Part shown: piece by piece, positions 15,196 through 23,818 of the stretch | How the letters are laid out: each line of letters starts with the position of its first letter | How positions within the stretch are numbered: the first letter of the stretch is position 1 | Assembly (NCBI GenBank): GCA_910586475.1 | Contig: CAJUHM010000011.1 | Coordinates: 1-49,707 of the forward strand | Length of the DNA stretch: 49,707 bases | Source: an uncultured Muribaculaceae bacterium | GTDB taxonomy: Bacteria; Bacteroidota; Bacteroidia; Bacteroidales; Muribaculaceae | Reading direction: 5' to 3' | Position numbers and translations under genes: made by a program | Notes under the pieces: generated by a model | What the model saw: the letters and a program-made list of their open reading frames with translations, nothing else | What the model was told of the DNA's origin: nothing | The model's database searches: none

Positions 15196-16560
15196 ATGTC
15201 GATAAAGAAACTGATTATCACAATGTCGCTTGCCGCGATAGGTTCGATGGCCTCAATGGCTCAGCTCTCAGGATCGAATTTCCTGAACAATTTCTGCACG
15301 CATGATTCGATTGATTTCGCTCATCTGTCGTCGCCGTCTTCTGCTGTAAGGGGGCTTTTGATTGAAAGCTGCGATTTCGACAGTCTGATTTCAATACCCG
15401 AACGGTCTTACCGCTCCGCTCTTCTGGAGTTTGCCGCTCCGGCGGTTTTTGACAAGTATGAATTGCTTGACACTATTCCGCTGACCCCGACAGCGCATGG
15501 CCGTTTCAATGATGCATTCCAATGGCTCGATGACTACCAGACGTCGTATGCGGTTCTGAATAATGCCCGTCAGAACTATATTTTCTCGAATCCGGGCCGA
15601 ATCATGTATGACCGGGCGAGTCTTCCGGAGCCCCCGAAGTCCTATCGTGCTTATGTCGATCCGATGACAACGAATATAGTTGTCGAGGAGATCGCGGTTT
15701 CGACCGACGAGTCGCCGCTCCAGCTTTCTGCCGACATCAATTATAAGAAATGGCTTAATACGTTTGATGCGTCATTGCAGTTTTCGCAGGCCTATATTTC
15801 GCCTAACTGGTATCAGGGTGGGAAAAACAATCTCAACCTGATCGGTCACGCGATCTATAACATCAAGCTGAATCAGAAGTTCTATCCCAATGTCCTTTTC
15901 GAGACAACCGTGCAGTATAAGCTGGCGCTTAACTCTGCGCCGGACGACAGTATCCATGCATTCAATATCTCGGAAGATCTGTTCCAGATCAATTCTACAT
16001 TCGGTCTCAAGGCAGCCAAGCGTTGGTATTATTCTGCGAATCTGCTTTTTAAGACGCAGCTGCTGAAGAGCTATCCGACAAACTCGCGCACGGTTCAGTC
16101 GTCGTTCATGTCGCCCGGCGAACTTAACCTCGGTCTCGGTATGACCTACAACTATGAGTCGCCGAAGAAGAATTTCACGTTTGGCGCGTCGATCTCCCCT
16201 CTGTCGTGGAATCTGAAGACGTGCATGGACTCGGATCTTGATCCGACGGCCTATGGCATAGAGGCCGGACATCATTCGGTCAATACGTTCGGTTCGAGTG
16301 CCGAGCTGAAGGCGATGTGGAAGGTTGCGTACAATATCGTCTACAACACGCGTCTGTTCTTCTTTACAGACTATGGAAAAGTCCAGACCGATTGGGAGCA
16401 TACGATCGATTTCAATATCAACAAGTTCCTGTCGACACGCCTGTTTGTCAACATGCGCTATGACACTCAGACGCCGCGCCCAGCCAACAGCAGCAAGTGG
16501 CATAAGTTTCAGCTGAAGGAAATCTTCAGTTTTGGATTTGCCTATCATTTCGGTGTCTGA
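15196..16560 (+). CDS. DUF3078-like outer-membrane protein
   Basis: 454 residues with a signal peptide (about 1-22, ending SMAQ). The region from about 175 has the DUF3078 pattern: ISPNWYQGGKNNLNLIGHA, then repeated amphipathic beta strands with aromatic girdles (KRWYYSANLLFKTQL, YNTRLFFFTDYGKVQTDW). It ends at the C-terminus with a short strand and valine (FGFAYHFGV), as in beta-barrels. It is probably an outer-membrane barrel of unknown cargo. It heads a four-gene run with gaps of 29, 22 and 7 bases that ends in a Crp-family regulator. Confidence 0.82.
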   Translation: MSIKKLIITMSLAAIGSMASMAQLSGSNFLNNFCTHDSIDFAHLSSPSSAVRGLLIESCDFDSLISIPERSYRSALLEFAAPAVFDKYELLDTIPLTPTAHGRFNDAFQWLDDYQTSYAVLNNARQNYIFSNPGRIMYDRASLPEPPKSYRAYVDPMTTNIVVEEIAVSTDESPLQLSADINYKKWLNTFDASLQFSQAYISPNWYQGGKNNLNLIGHAIYNIKLNQKFYPNVLFETTVQYKLALNSAPDDSIHAFNISEDLFQINSTFGLKAAKRWYYSANLLFKTQLLKSYPTNSRTVQSSFMSPGELNLGLGMTYNYESPKKNFTFGASISPLSWNLKTCMDSDLDPTAYGIEAGHHSVNTFGSSAELKAMWKVAYNIVYNTRLFFFTDYGKVQTDWEHTIDFNINKFLSTRLFVNMRYDTQTPRPANSSKWHKFQLKEIFSFGFAYHFGV

Positions 16561-16589
16561 GCGAATATTCATTCCGGCCTCTTCTCCTT

Positions 16590-17216
16590 ATGTTCTCAAG
16601 AAAACAACTTATAGTCCTGCTGGTGGTTTTGATGGCCGTTCCGGCGCAGTGTGTTCTGGCTGCATCGAAATTGCTCGGGCAGCTACCCCGGACGTCGTTT
16701 GTTTTTGAGGATTTTTCCGTAGACCGTCTGCGGGCTGATCTCGGCCGGATTCCGTTGCATCACATCGAGGGAATCTGGCGTTATACGACTGAGAAAACCG
16801 AAATAGCAATCATCAGACCCGTCTGTCTGGAGGGGAGTGATATTGCTGCCGGCGGGGTCGATGAGGGATGCTATTACATTGTGCTGACGGGGAGCGCTGA
16901 CCGGTCACTGCGCCCGGGAACGGTCATGGGAGTCGTGATCCCGTCGGCAAAAAGCGGTGTCTACGAAGCCCGGATCTATACTCGTAAGGCCACCTCATTT
17001 ATGTATGACCCGCGCAAATTCACCCTGAGGCTTTCCGACGATGATTCGCGATTGGTTTTCGATAGGAAGAAGTCGGAGTTTTCTGTCAATTTCTGGCATT
17101 TTGTGCCCTATCTCTGGCGCTATTCCGTGAGACGTAATGCGTCGGCTCCATCAGTGTCGGGGTGCATCCGCGTCTATCCTGAACCGGAACTGCCTCTCGA
17201 ACCGCGTTATCTTTAG
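16590..17216 (+). CDS. Secreted protein of unknown function
   Basis: 208 residues with a signal peptide (about 1-24, ending VLA). The mature part holds several beta-rich segments, including IEGIWRYTTEKTEIAIIR near residues 58-75, which resembles a conserved phrase in uncharacterised Bacteroidales secreted proteins. A basic RR pair and a proline-rich C-terminus follow. I do not recognise a family with known function. It lies 29 bases after the DUF3078-like gene and 22 before the next, so it is very likely in the same operon and may work in the envelope. Confidence 0.75.
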   Translation: MFSRKQLIVLLVVLMAVPAQCVLAASKLLGQLPRTSFVFEDFSVDRLRADLGRIPLHHIEGIWRYTTEKTEIAIIRPVCLEGSDIAAGGVDEGCYYIVLTGSADRSLRPGTVMGVVIPSAKSGVYEARIYTRKATSFMYDPRKFTLRLSDDDSRLVFDRKKSEFSVNFWHFVPYLWRYSVRRNASAPSVSGCIRVYPEPELPLEPRYL

Positions 17217-17238
17217 ATCTTTAGCCTTCCGGAATTAG

Positions 17239-17709
17239 ATGAAACAGTTGTTGTTCATATTGATTGCTTTTATTGGCGTGGTGGCCCACGGTCTTGAAAA
17301 AACCACTCGCCGGAATCTTAAGGTGTCGCCCGGAGTGGTGGCAGCGGAGGCTGCGGCTGAATATGACACAATAGCGGTTGGCCGAGATGCGGACATTCGT
17401 CTGTCAGGTTTTGACAAGCCGCTGAGGTCGAACTATGAGACGCTTTTTATTACGAATAATCTTGGCGACGGGTTGTCGGGGATTGTCATCGAATTGAACT
17501 ATCTGGACGGGGAGGGGCGACAGCTCCACAAGCGGGAGGTCTGCGTCGGGTGTGATGTCCCGGTTTCGGAGACTCGCCAGATCCGTTTCCGGTCGTGGGA
17601 CCGTCAGCAATCATTCTATTATAGGCTATCCGCCAGGCCGCGGAGTTCGACGGCAGTTCCGTTCGATGTCAGATGTCGTGTGGTTGCCGTTGTCATTAAA
17701 AAGGACTAA
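17239..17709 (+). CDS. Secreted beta-rich protein of unknown function
   Basis: 156 residues with a signal peptide (about 1-18). Residues 55-135 read as a small beta-sandwich: SGFDKPLRSNYETLFITNN, then GIVIELNYLDGEGRQLHKR and a conserved SWDRQQSFYY. This resembles the immunoglobulin-like FxLYD/transthyretin-type folds of secreted Bacteroidetes proteins, but I cannot name the family. It has two Cys (CVGCD) close together in the middle. It is followed seven bases later by the Crp-family regulator, so the two are probably translated from one transcript. Confidence 0.75.
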   Translation: MKQLLFILIAFIGVVAHGLEKTTRRNLKVSPGVVAAEAAAEYDTIAVGRDADIRLSGFDKPLRSNYETLFITNNLGDGLSGIVIELNYLDGEGRQLHKREVCVGCDVPVSETRQIRFRSWDRQQSFYYRLSARPRSSTAVPFDVRCRVVAVVIKKD

Positions 17710-17716
17710 AATCATT

Positions 17717-18313
17717 ATGTCACATCCGATCGACGATATAAAGGACGACCTGTCACCTGATTTTGAAGCTGCGTTCCGCCAGCTTATTGCCGAGAGACTC
17801 TACAAGAAGGGTGAGACGATCTCGTCAATGACCGACATGAGAAACCACTTGTTCTACATCATGTCGGGTTCGGCTCGTGTCTACTATATTTCCGGGGGAA
17901 AGGAGCATACTTATTCATTCGCTTTTGAAAATGAGTATATCTCGCTATCCTATCCGCTGCTGAAGGATAGCGACTACGTGACCACAATCGAGTTTCTCGA
18001 GCCGACGCTTGTGGCAACGGTGTCGTTTGAAAAAATACAATCGCTGATGCGTCGGTATGATCCTGTCTCGATCGGTTTTGTGCTGAAGGAAATGTTCAAG
18101 GGGCTTATGAAGCAGATGTCGATCCTTGAGGAGCGCATCCTTGTCCTGCAGACTTATTCGGCCAATGAAAAGTTTGACTGGATTATCAATCGTTATCCGA
18201 AGATTTTCGGGCGTGCGAATCTGACGCAGATCGCTTCGTATCTCGGCATGACGAAGGAGACCCTCTATCGCATTCGTTCGGGCAAATACGGGGCTTCTGC
18301 TCAGAGAAAGTAG
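17717..18313 (+). CDS. Crp/Fnr-family transcription regulator
   Basis: 198 residues from ATG 17717; in-frame starts back to 17552 would lie inside the previous gene. Residues 20-120 form a cyclic-nucleotide-binding-like beta barrel (YKKGETISSMTDMRNHLFYI, SGSARVYYISGGKEHTYSFA). A dimer helix follows. The DNA-binding helix-turn-helix is at about 168-190 (LTQIASYLGMTKETLYRIRS). The arginine-glutamate cAMP pocket of E. coli Crp is not evident, so the ligand is unknown. As the last gene of an envelope-protein operon it may regulate that operon; this is inference. Confidence 0.88.
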   Translation: MSHPIDDIKDDLSPDFEAAFRQLIAERLYKKGETISSMTDMRNHLFYIMSGSARVYYISGGKEHTYSFAFENEYISLSYPLLKDSDYVTTIEFLEPTLVATVSFEKIQSLMRRYDPVSIGFVLKEMFKGLMKQMSILEERILVLQTYSANEKFDWIINRYPKIFGRANLTQIASYLGMTKETLYRIRSGKYGASAQRK

Positions 18314-18474
18314 ATCAGAGTCAGGACATAGGCCGGGAGGTTGTCTGATTATGGCTTATCCTGGGCGTGGCATGAGGGATCAGGGTTCGTCAATGGCATT
18401 AGTCAACTCCCTGTACGGTTCATCATTCTACCATTAGAACCATTCAGAAATTACTCCCTCCGTCTCCAACCTGC

Positions 18475-18526
18475 AAAAAAGATCAGGCGCCGGTCAAAAT
18501 TCCGAATTTTGACACAGCGCCTGATT
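18475..18526. terminator. Terminator between convergent crp-like and FKBP genes
   Basis: GATCAGGCGC (18481-18490) pairs with GCGCCTGATT (18517-18526), with an inner TCAAAATT/AATTTTGA stem. On the minus strand it is followed by six U (18475-18480), making a good terminator for the glyS-lemA-FKBP transcript. It can also stop the plus-strand operon. Bases 18314-18474 hold nothing else I recognise. Confidence 0.8.
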
Positions 18527-18548
18527 AAAATTATAGTCAGATCCCGTT

Positions 18549-19112
18549 TCAGGGGATTTCGTAGGCGGGGATGTCCTTCAGGCCGATGTTGAACCGCAGG
18601 GCCGAGTAGGGGGGGATTGTGACAGCTCCGGTTGACGAGGTGTTGCCAAGGTAGCCGTAGCCCATTGTGTAGGGTACGATGATTTCGCAAGTGTCACCGA
18701 CATGCATCTGTGTCAGGGCGACTTGCCATCCGACAATTGTTTCGGCAAGCAGGAAGGTCCTAACGCTGTCGCTTGCAACCGTTGTCGAGTCAAAGCCGTA
18801 GCCGTCATATAGGTGGCCTTTGTATTTGACTGTGACCTGACTTGTGATCAGGGGCTGCAGGTTGCCTTCGGTCTGCGAGCGGTCATTGAAGTAGTGGATC
18901 AGCAGGCGGGATTCGGGATACCATGCGGGCTGGACAAGCGAATAGTAGGGAGTGCCGTCGGGGTTTGTTTTTGCTTCCATTTCGGCATACCATGCATTGT
19001 TTGCTTTGCGCCAGTCTTCATATTCATTCCATTGGTTGTCGGAATCTCCGCACGACTGGATGACGAGGCCGGCTCCGAAAATCGCGGCAGTGATAAAAAA
19101 TAGTTTCTTCAT
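18549..19112 (-). CDS. FKBP-type peptidyl-prolyl isomerase lipoprotein
   Basis: 187 residues. The N-terminus is a lipoprotein signal with Cys21 (IQSC). The C-terminal 110 residues form an FKBP domain: VTVKYKGHLYDGYGFDST, then TIVGWQVALTQMHVGDTCEI and IPPYSALRFNIGLKDI. The buried pocket residues are largely kept, so proline isomerase activity is plausible. It would act on the periplasmic side. It is the last gene of a minus-strand run (glyS, lemA, FKBP), 16 bases after lemA, and is followed by a clear terminator. Confidence 0.9.
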   Translation of the reverse strand: MKKLFFITAAIFGAGLVIQSCGDSDNQWNEYEDWRKANNAWYAEMEAKTNPDGTPYYSLVQPAWYPESRLLIHYFNDRSQTEGNLQPLITSQVTVKYKGHLYDGYGFDSTTVASDSVRTFLLAETIVGWQVALTQMHVGDTCEIIVPYTMGYGYLGNTSSTGAVTIPPYSALRFNIGLKDIPAYEIP

Positions 19113-19128
19113 TTTTCAGAGACTTCGC

Positions 19129-19725
19129 TTAAAATTCAATTTTCGGAGCTTTTGCAGCGCCCTCTTCGGCTGAGAACTGCGGCTTGGTCGAGAATCCGAA
19201 CATTCCGGCGAAGATTGTTGCCGGAAACCGTCTGATAGTGGTGTTGTAGGTCCGAACTTCCTCGGTGTAGCGCGAGCGTGCGGTAGCGATGCGGTTTTCT
19301 GTGCCTTCGAGCTGAACCTGAAGGTCTTCGAAGTTTTTGCTTGCCTTGAGGTCGGGGTAGTTTTCTGAAACGGCAAGAAGCGATTTCAGTGCCGACGAAA
19401 GATCGTTCTGCGCTTTCTGGAATTTTGCGAGGTTTTCCTCATTGAGGTCGTCGACGTTCAGTGTGATCGAAGTTGCTTTCGCACGAGCCTCGGTGACCTT
19501 CTCGAAGGTCTCGGACTCGTGTGTCGCATAGCCTTTGACTGTGCTTACGAGGTTGGGGATGAGGTCTGCGCGCCGCTGATACTGGGTTTCTACTTCTCCC
19601 CAGCTCTGGTCGACACCCTCTTCGAGTCCGACCATTTTATTATAGGTCGAACATGCGCCCATTCCACATAAAAGCAGTAGGCCGACGACGATAATGAGCA
19701 GTATGGTTGATGTTTTTAATTTCAT
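19129..19725 (-). CDS. lemA: LemA family protein
   Basis: 198 residues. One N-terminal membrane helix (about 7-24) is followed by a long helical domain with the LemA signature YNKMVGLEEGVDQSWGEVET and YQRRADLIPNLVSTVKGYA. The C-terminus carries the family phrase RFPATIFAGMFGF. LemA proteins are membrane-anchored helical bundles of poorly known function. It is placed between glyS (41 bases upstream) and the FKBP gene (16 bases downstream), so it is probably expressed with them. No zinc-peptidase or TPM-domain partner, often found with LemA, is next to it. Confidence 0.93.
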   Translation of the reverse strand: MKLKTSTILLIIVVGLLLLCGMGACSTYNKMVGLEEGVDQSWGEVETQYQRRADLIPNLVSTVKGYATHESETFEKVTEARAKATSITLNVDDLNEENLAKFQKAQNDLSSALKSLLAVSENYPDLKASKNFEDLQVQLEGTENRIATARSRYTEEVRTYNTTIRRFPATIFAGMFGFSTKPQFSAEEGAAKAPKIEF

Positions 19726-19766
19726 TTACGGTTTATGGAAAGAGATTAGTTTTGACTTGGTTGTTT

Positions 19767-21311
19767 TCAGGCAAGTTTTCTCAGCAGGGAGTTGAGGCTT
19801 ACGCTGTCGTGGATGAGTTTGTGGAGATCGTCGACGCTTACGCGAGTCTGTTCCATCGTGTCGCGATGACGGAGGGTGACAGTGTTGTCTTCAAGTGTCT
19901 GATGGTCAACGGTGATGCAGTAGGGTGTTCCGATGGCATCCTGACGGCGGTAGCGTTTTCCGATCGAGTCTTTTTCGTCGTAGTGGGTTGCGAAGTCGAA
20001 TTTGAGATCGTTGACGATTTCGCGCGCTTTGTCGGGCAGACCATCTTTTTTGACGAGCGGCAACACGGCGCATTTCACGGGAGCAAGCGCTGCCGGCAGA
20101 TGGAGAACCACACGGGTGTCGCCGCCTTCAAGCTGCTGTTCCTCATAGCTTGAGCAGAGCACTGACAGGAACATGCGGTCAACGCCGATCGAAGTCTCGA
20201 TCACGTAGGGAACATAGTTTTCTTTCAGTTCGGGGTCAAAGTATTTGATGTTCTTGCCGGAGTATTTCTCATGCTGCGAGAGGTCGAAGTTTGTGCGTGA
20301 GTGGATGCCTTCGACTTCCTTGAATCCGAACGGCATCTGGAATTCGATGTCTGTGGCGGCATTTGCATAGTGGGCCAGCTTTTCGTGATCGTGATAGCGA
20401 TATTTTTCGTCGCCAAGACCGAGTGCTTTGTGCCATTTGAGTCGCCATTCTTTCCAGGTCTGGAACCATTTGAGCTCTTCGCCGGGACGAACGAAGAATT
20501 GCATTTCCATCTGTTCGAACTCGCGCATTCTGAAGATGAACTGGCGGGCAACAATCTCGTTGCGGAAAGCCTTGCCGATCTGTGCGATACCGAAGGGAAG
20601 ACGCATGCGTCCGGTCTTCTGCACGTTGAGGTAGTTGACAAAGATGCCCTGAGCGGTTTCGGGACGGAGATAGACTTTCATAGCGCCGTCGGCAGTGCTG
20701 CCCATTTCGGTACTGAACATGAGGTTGAACTGACGGACTTCGGTCCAGTTGCGGGTTCCGGAGATCGGGCAGACGATTTCTTCGTCAATGATGATCTGGC
20801 GGAGTTCGTTGAGGTCGTTGGCGTTCATCGCGTCGGAGAACCGCTGATGGAGAGCGTCGCGCTTGGCTTTGTGCTCGCACACGCGGGGATTTGTTTCGCG
20901 GAAAAGCGCTTCGTCAAAAGATTCGCCGAAGCGTTTCTTTGCTTTTGCCACTTCTTTTTCGATTTTTTCTTCGATTTTTGCGATTGCCTCTTCGATAAGC
21001 ACGTCGGCGCGATAGCGTTTTTTAGAATCTTTGTTGTCGATCAGGGGATCGTTGAATGCGTCGACGTGGCCGGATGCTTTCCAGATGGTGGGATGCATGA
21101 AGATTGCAGAGTCAATACCGACAATGTTGTCATGCAGGAGAGTCATAGCGTCCCACCAATAGCGCTTTATATTATTCTTGAGTTCCACGCCATTCTGGCC
21201 GTAGTCATAGACGGCAGAGAGTCCGTCGTAGATTTCGCTTGATTGGAATACGAAGCCATATTCTTTGGCGTGAGATACAATTTTCTTGAATACTTCGTCT
21301 TGTTGAGCCAT
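19767..21311 (-). CDS. glyS: Glycyl-tRNA synthetase, alpha2 (eukaryote-like) type
   Basis: 514 residues from ATG 21311 (MAQQDEVFKK). An in-frame start at 21329 exists but places the leader too close to the promoter. It is a class II synthetase of the single-chain dimeric type, not the alpha2beta2 type. Visible signatures are motif 1 near YDYGQNGVELKNNI, motif 2 FRNEIVARQFIFRMREFEQ, motif 3 SIGVDRMFLSVL and a C-terminal anticodon-binding domain (CAVLPLVKKDGLPDKA). A helical insertion rich in Lys/Glu follows IDNKDSKKRYR. Length matches Bacteroidetes homologues as I know them. First gene of the glyS-lemA-FKBP run. Confidence 0.95.
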   Translation of the reverse strand: MAQQDEVFKKIVSHAKEYGFVFQSSEIYDGLSAVYDYGQNGVELKNNIKRYWWDAMTLLHDNIVGIDSAIFMHPTIWKASGHVDAFNDPLIDNKDSKKRYRADVLIEEAIAKIEEKIEKEVAKAKKRFGESFDEALFRETNPRVCEHKAKRDALHQRFSDAMNANDLNELRQIIIDEEIVCPISGTRNWTEVRQFNLMFSTEMGSTADGAMKVYLRPETAQGIFVNYLNVQKTGRMRLPFGIAQIGKAFRNEIVARQFIFRMREFEQMEMQFFVRPGEELKWFQTWKEWRLKWHKALGLGDEKYRYHDHEKLAHYANAATDIEFQMPFGFKEVEGIHSRTNFDLSQHEKYSGKNIKYFDPELKENYVPYVIETSIGVDRMFLSVLCSSYEEQQLEGGDTRVVLHLPAALAPVKCAVLPLVKKDGLPDKAREIVNDLKFDFATHYDEKDSIGKRYRRQDAIGTPYCITVDHQTLEDNTVTLRHRDTMEQTRVSVDDLHKLIHDSVSLNSLLRKLA

Positions 21312-21342
21312 AGTGTGTAGGTGTATCAATATTTAGTGACCG

Positions 21343-21350
21343 CAAAATTA
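21343..21350 (-). promoter_or_regulatory. Probable -7 element of the glyS promoter
   Basis: On the minus strand TAATTTTG matches TAnnTTTG, about 31 bases before the glyS ATG. No good TTTG is present at the -33 position. Confidence 0.5.
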
Positions 21351-21390
21351 AGCATTTTTTTTAAATAACATGCATTAAGATGGGGCAAGG

Positions 21391-21422
21391 GTTGCATGCT
21401 TTGCGCTAAAGTGGTAACTTTG
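21391..21422 (+). promoter_or_regulatory. Bacteroidetes-type promoter of the TonB-dependent receptor
   Basis: GTTG (21391-21394), a 20-base spacer and TAACTTTG (21415-21422), 29 bases before the receptor ATG. It is divergent from the glyS promoter. Confidence 0.75.
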
Positions 21423-21451
21423 CGCCTCGAATTAATTATTTTTCACATCGA

Positions 21452-23740
21452 ATGTACGACAAGAATCTCTTATCTGCACTTGTTTTCACCTGTTCATCGC
21501 TGCTCTTTCCAACTGTTGTCAATTCCGCTGCTATGCCGGATCATCTCTCGTCTGCCGACTCTACACGTTGGCTCGGCGAGGTGACTGTGACTGCAATCAA
21601 GCAGAAAACCGACCTGTCACTTCAGCCGCTTGCCGCAACGGTGATAAACCGTGAGCAGACTGAGACGTGGTCTGTCTCGTCGCTCAAGGGAGTCAGCGAG
21701 ATTGCCCCTAATTTCTTTATGCCTGACTATGGCAGCCGAATGACGTCGAGCATCTATGTGCGTGGGATCGGATCCCGAATGGATAACTCGGCCGTCGGTC
21801 TGACGGTCGACAATGTGCCGTTCCTGAACAAGAATGCCTATGATTTCCTGCTGGTCGACATTGACCGTATCGAGGTGTTGAGGGGACCTCAGAGCACACT
21901 CTACGGACGCAATACGATGGGTGGCCAGATCAATATCTACACGGTCAAGCCTATGGACTATCAGGGAGATCGCGTCGCCGCTACGATCGGCAATGGTCCG
22001 ACCGGAAATCTTTCGGTTGCCCACTACCAGAAGTTCAATCCGAATCTGGCAATGTCCTTTTCCGGAAATTTCATGTTTACCGACGGATTCTACAAGAACC
22101 ACTATAATGCGAAGAAGGTCGGTGCGGAGAAGGGTGCCGGGTTGAGATGGACCACCCAGTGGCAGATCAGTCCTACGCTTACGGCCGACAACACAGCTGC
22201 GTTCAACTATTCGCAGCAGGGCGGCTATGCCTACGAATATGTCGGGAGCGGCCGCATCGAATACAACGACACATGTTTCTATCGTCGGAACGTTGTCAGC
22301 GATGCTCTGACCGTCAAATGGAATCAGGCTAATTTTTCGCTTTCAAGCATCACGTCGTTTCAGTATATCACCGATAACATGACGCTGGACCAGGATTTTC
22401 TCCCGCTGAATTATTTCACGCTGACGCAGGCTATTCATGAGTCGAGCGTCACGCAGGATGTCGTTGTCCGCGGAAAGACTGGCGACTATTCGTGGCTTGG
22501 CGGTCTGTTCGGTTTTTACAAACACACTTCAATGCGTGCGCCTGTGGTGCTCGGCGATGACGGGATCTCGTATCTGATCACTGACCGCATTAATATGAAC
22601 GACCGGATTCCGGTCAGGCTTGAGTTTGCGGATCCGACGATTCCTCTTCTGAGCAATTTCAAGATGCCGACCTATGGGCTGGCTCTCTATCATCAGAGCT
22701 CCTATCAGCTCGATAAGGTCAATTTCACACTCGGGCTGCGACTCGACTATGAGAAGACCAGGCTTGACTATACCAGCGTCTGCAATACGGATGTGGCGAT
22801 CTATATGAAGAGTGGCAGGCCTCCCGGACCGCTGGTTCAGAAAAATATTTCAATCAATGAGTCGGGGCGCTTGTCTGACCACTATCTCGAGTTTGTGCCC
22901 AAATTCACGATGAGCTATGATCTTCCGATGAACAGCGGCTCGAGCCTCTATGCTTCAGTCGGAAAGGGTTACAAATCGGGTGGCTTCAATAACCAGATGT
23001 TCAGTGAGATTCTGCAGTCCAAGATGGAAGCGGAGGTGAAGGCCCTGATGCCGGGCGTCAATGTCGACAACGAGCCTCTTGACATCGATGAGATTATTTC
23101 TTATCGACCGGAGCGCAGTTGGAACTATGAGATCGGTGCGCATATCGGGTGTGCCGATGGACGCGTGATGACAGACATCGCTTTGTACTATATTGATCTG
23201 ACTGACCAGCAGCTGACAACATTCCCTGACGGGTCGACAACGGGCCGCATTACGACTAATGCTGGCAAGTCGCGCAGTTTTGGTGGTGAGTTCCAGGTCC
23301 ACTATAATCCGTCGCAGAGGTGGGCATTCAATGCCTCCTATGGCTATACCAATGCGAAATTCCGCCATTATATCGACGGACCGGATGACTTCTCCGGAAA
23401 GTATGTGCCTTATGCTCCGAACCACACTCTTTTCCTATCAGGGGCGTTCAGCCATAAAATCGGTCGAGACTGGAAGATGACCTATGACTTGAATCTTCGC
23501 GGAGCAGGCCGGATCTACTGGACTGAGGCTAACGATGTGAGTCAGCCTTTCTATGCGTTGCTCGGAGCGTCGGTCAGAGCTGACCGCGGATGGGTTGAAC
23601 TGGAAGCGTGGGCGGAAAACCTGACCGACACCAGATTCAATACATTCTACTTCGAATCGATCTCAAATCGCTTCCTTCAGCGCGGGAAGCCGCGCCAGGT
23701 CGGAGTGACGGTCCGGTTGAATTTCAATGCGTCGAATTGA
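21452..23740 (+). CDS. TonB-dependent outer-membrane receptor
   Basis: 762 residues. A signal peptide (about 1-27) is followed by the plug domain: VTVTAIKQKTDLSL near 47-60, the conserved IYVRGIGSR and RIEVLRGPQSTLYGRN. The remaining 550 residues are the 22-strand barrel, ending with an aromatic/Asn strand (VGVTVRLNFN). There is no N-terminal carboxypeptidase-like repeat, so it is not a SusC-type receptor. It resembles the siderophore/heme/vitamin class in general architecture, but the ligand is not readable. It has its own promoter and is followed 78 bases later by a lipoprotein gene on the same strand that may be its partner. Confidence 0.93.
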   Translation: MYDKNLLSALVFTCSSLLFPTVVNSAAMPDHLSSADSTRWLGEVTVTAIKQKTDLSLQPLAATVINREQTETWSVSSLKGVSEIAPNFFMPDYGSRMTSSIYVRGIGSRMDNSAVGLTVDNVPFLNKNAYDFLLVDIDRIEVLRGPQSTLYGRNTMGGQINIYTVKPMDYQGDRVAATIGNGPTGNLSVAHYQKFNPNLAMSFSGNFMFTDGFYKNHYNAKKVGAEKGAGLRWTTQWQISPTLTADNTAAFNYSQQGGYAYEYVGSGRIEYNDTCFYRRNVVSDALTVKWNQANFSLSSITSFQYITDNMTLDQDFLPLNYFTLTQAIHESSVTQDVVVRGKTGDYSWLGGLFGFYKHTSMRAPVVLGDDGISYLITDRINMNDRIPVRLEFADPTIPLLSNFKMPTYGLALYHQSSYQLDKVNFTLGLRLDYEKTRLDYTSVCNTDVAIYMKSGRPPGPLVQKNISINESGRLSDHYLEFVPKFTMSYDLPMNSGSSLYASVGKGYKSGGFNNQMFSEILQSKMEAEVKALMPGVNVDNEPLDIDEIISYRPERSWNYEIGAHIGCADGRVMTDIALYYIDLTDQQLTTFPDGSTTGRITTNAGKSRSFGGEFQVHYNPSQRWAFNASYGYTNAKFRHYIDGPDDFSGKYVPYAPNHTLFLSGAFSHKIGRDWKMTYDLNLRGAGRIYWTEANDVSQPFYALLGASVRADRGWVELEAWAENLTDTRFNTFYFESISNRFLQRGKPRQVGVTVRLNFNASN

Positions 23741-23818
23741 CGCTTCTTTCATCTCGGACTGAACTACTTTGACTTTCGGGAGGTTTTCTTTTTATCAAAC
23801 AGATTTCACCTACCTCCC

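Noticed and set aside
20301..21242. 313-codon plus-strand frame opposite glyS, rich in Phe
   Set aside because: The composition is that of an antisense shadow of a Lys/Glu-rich gene; it has no signal or motif.
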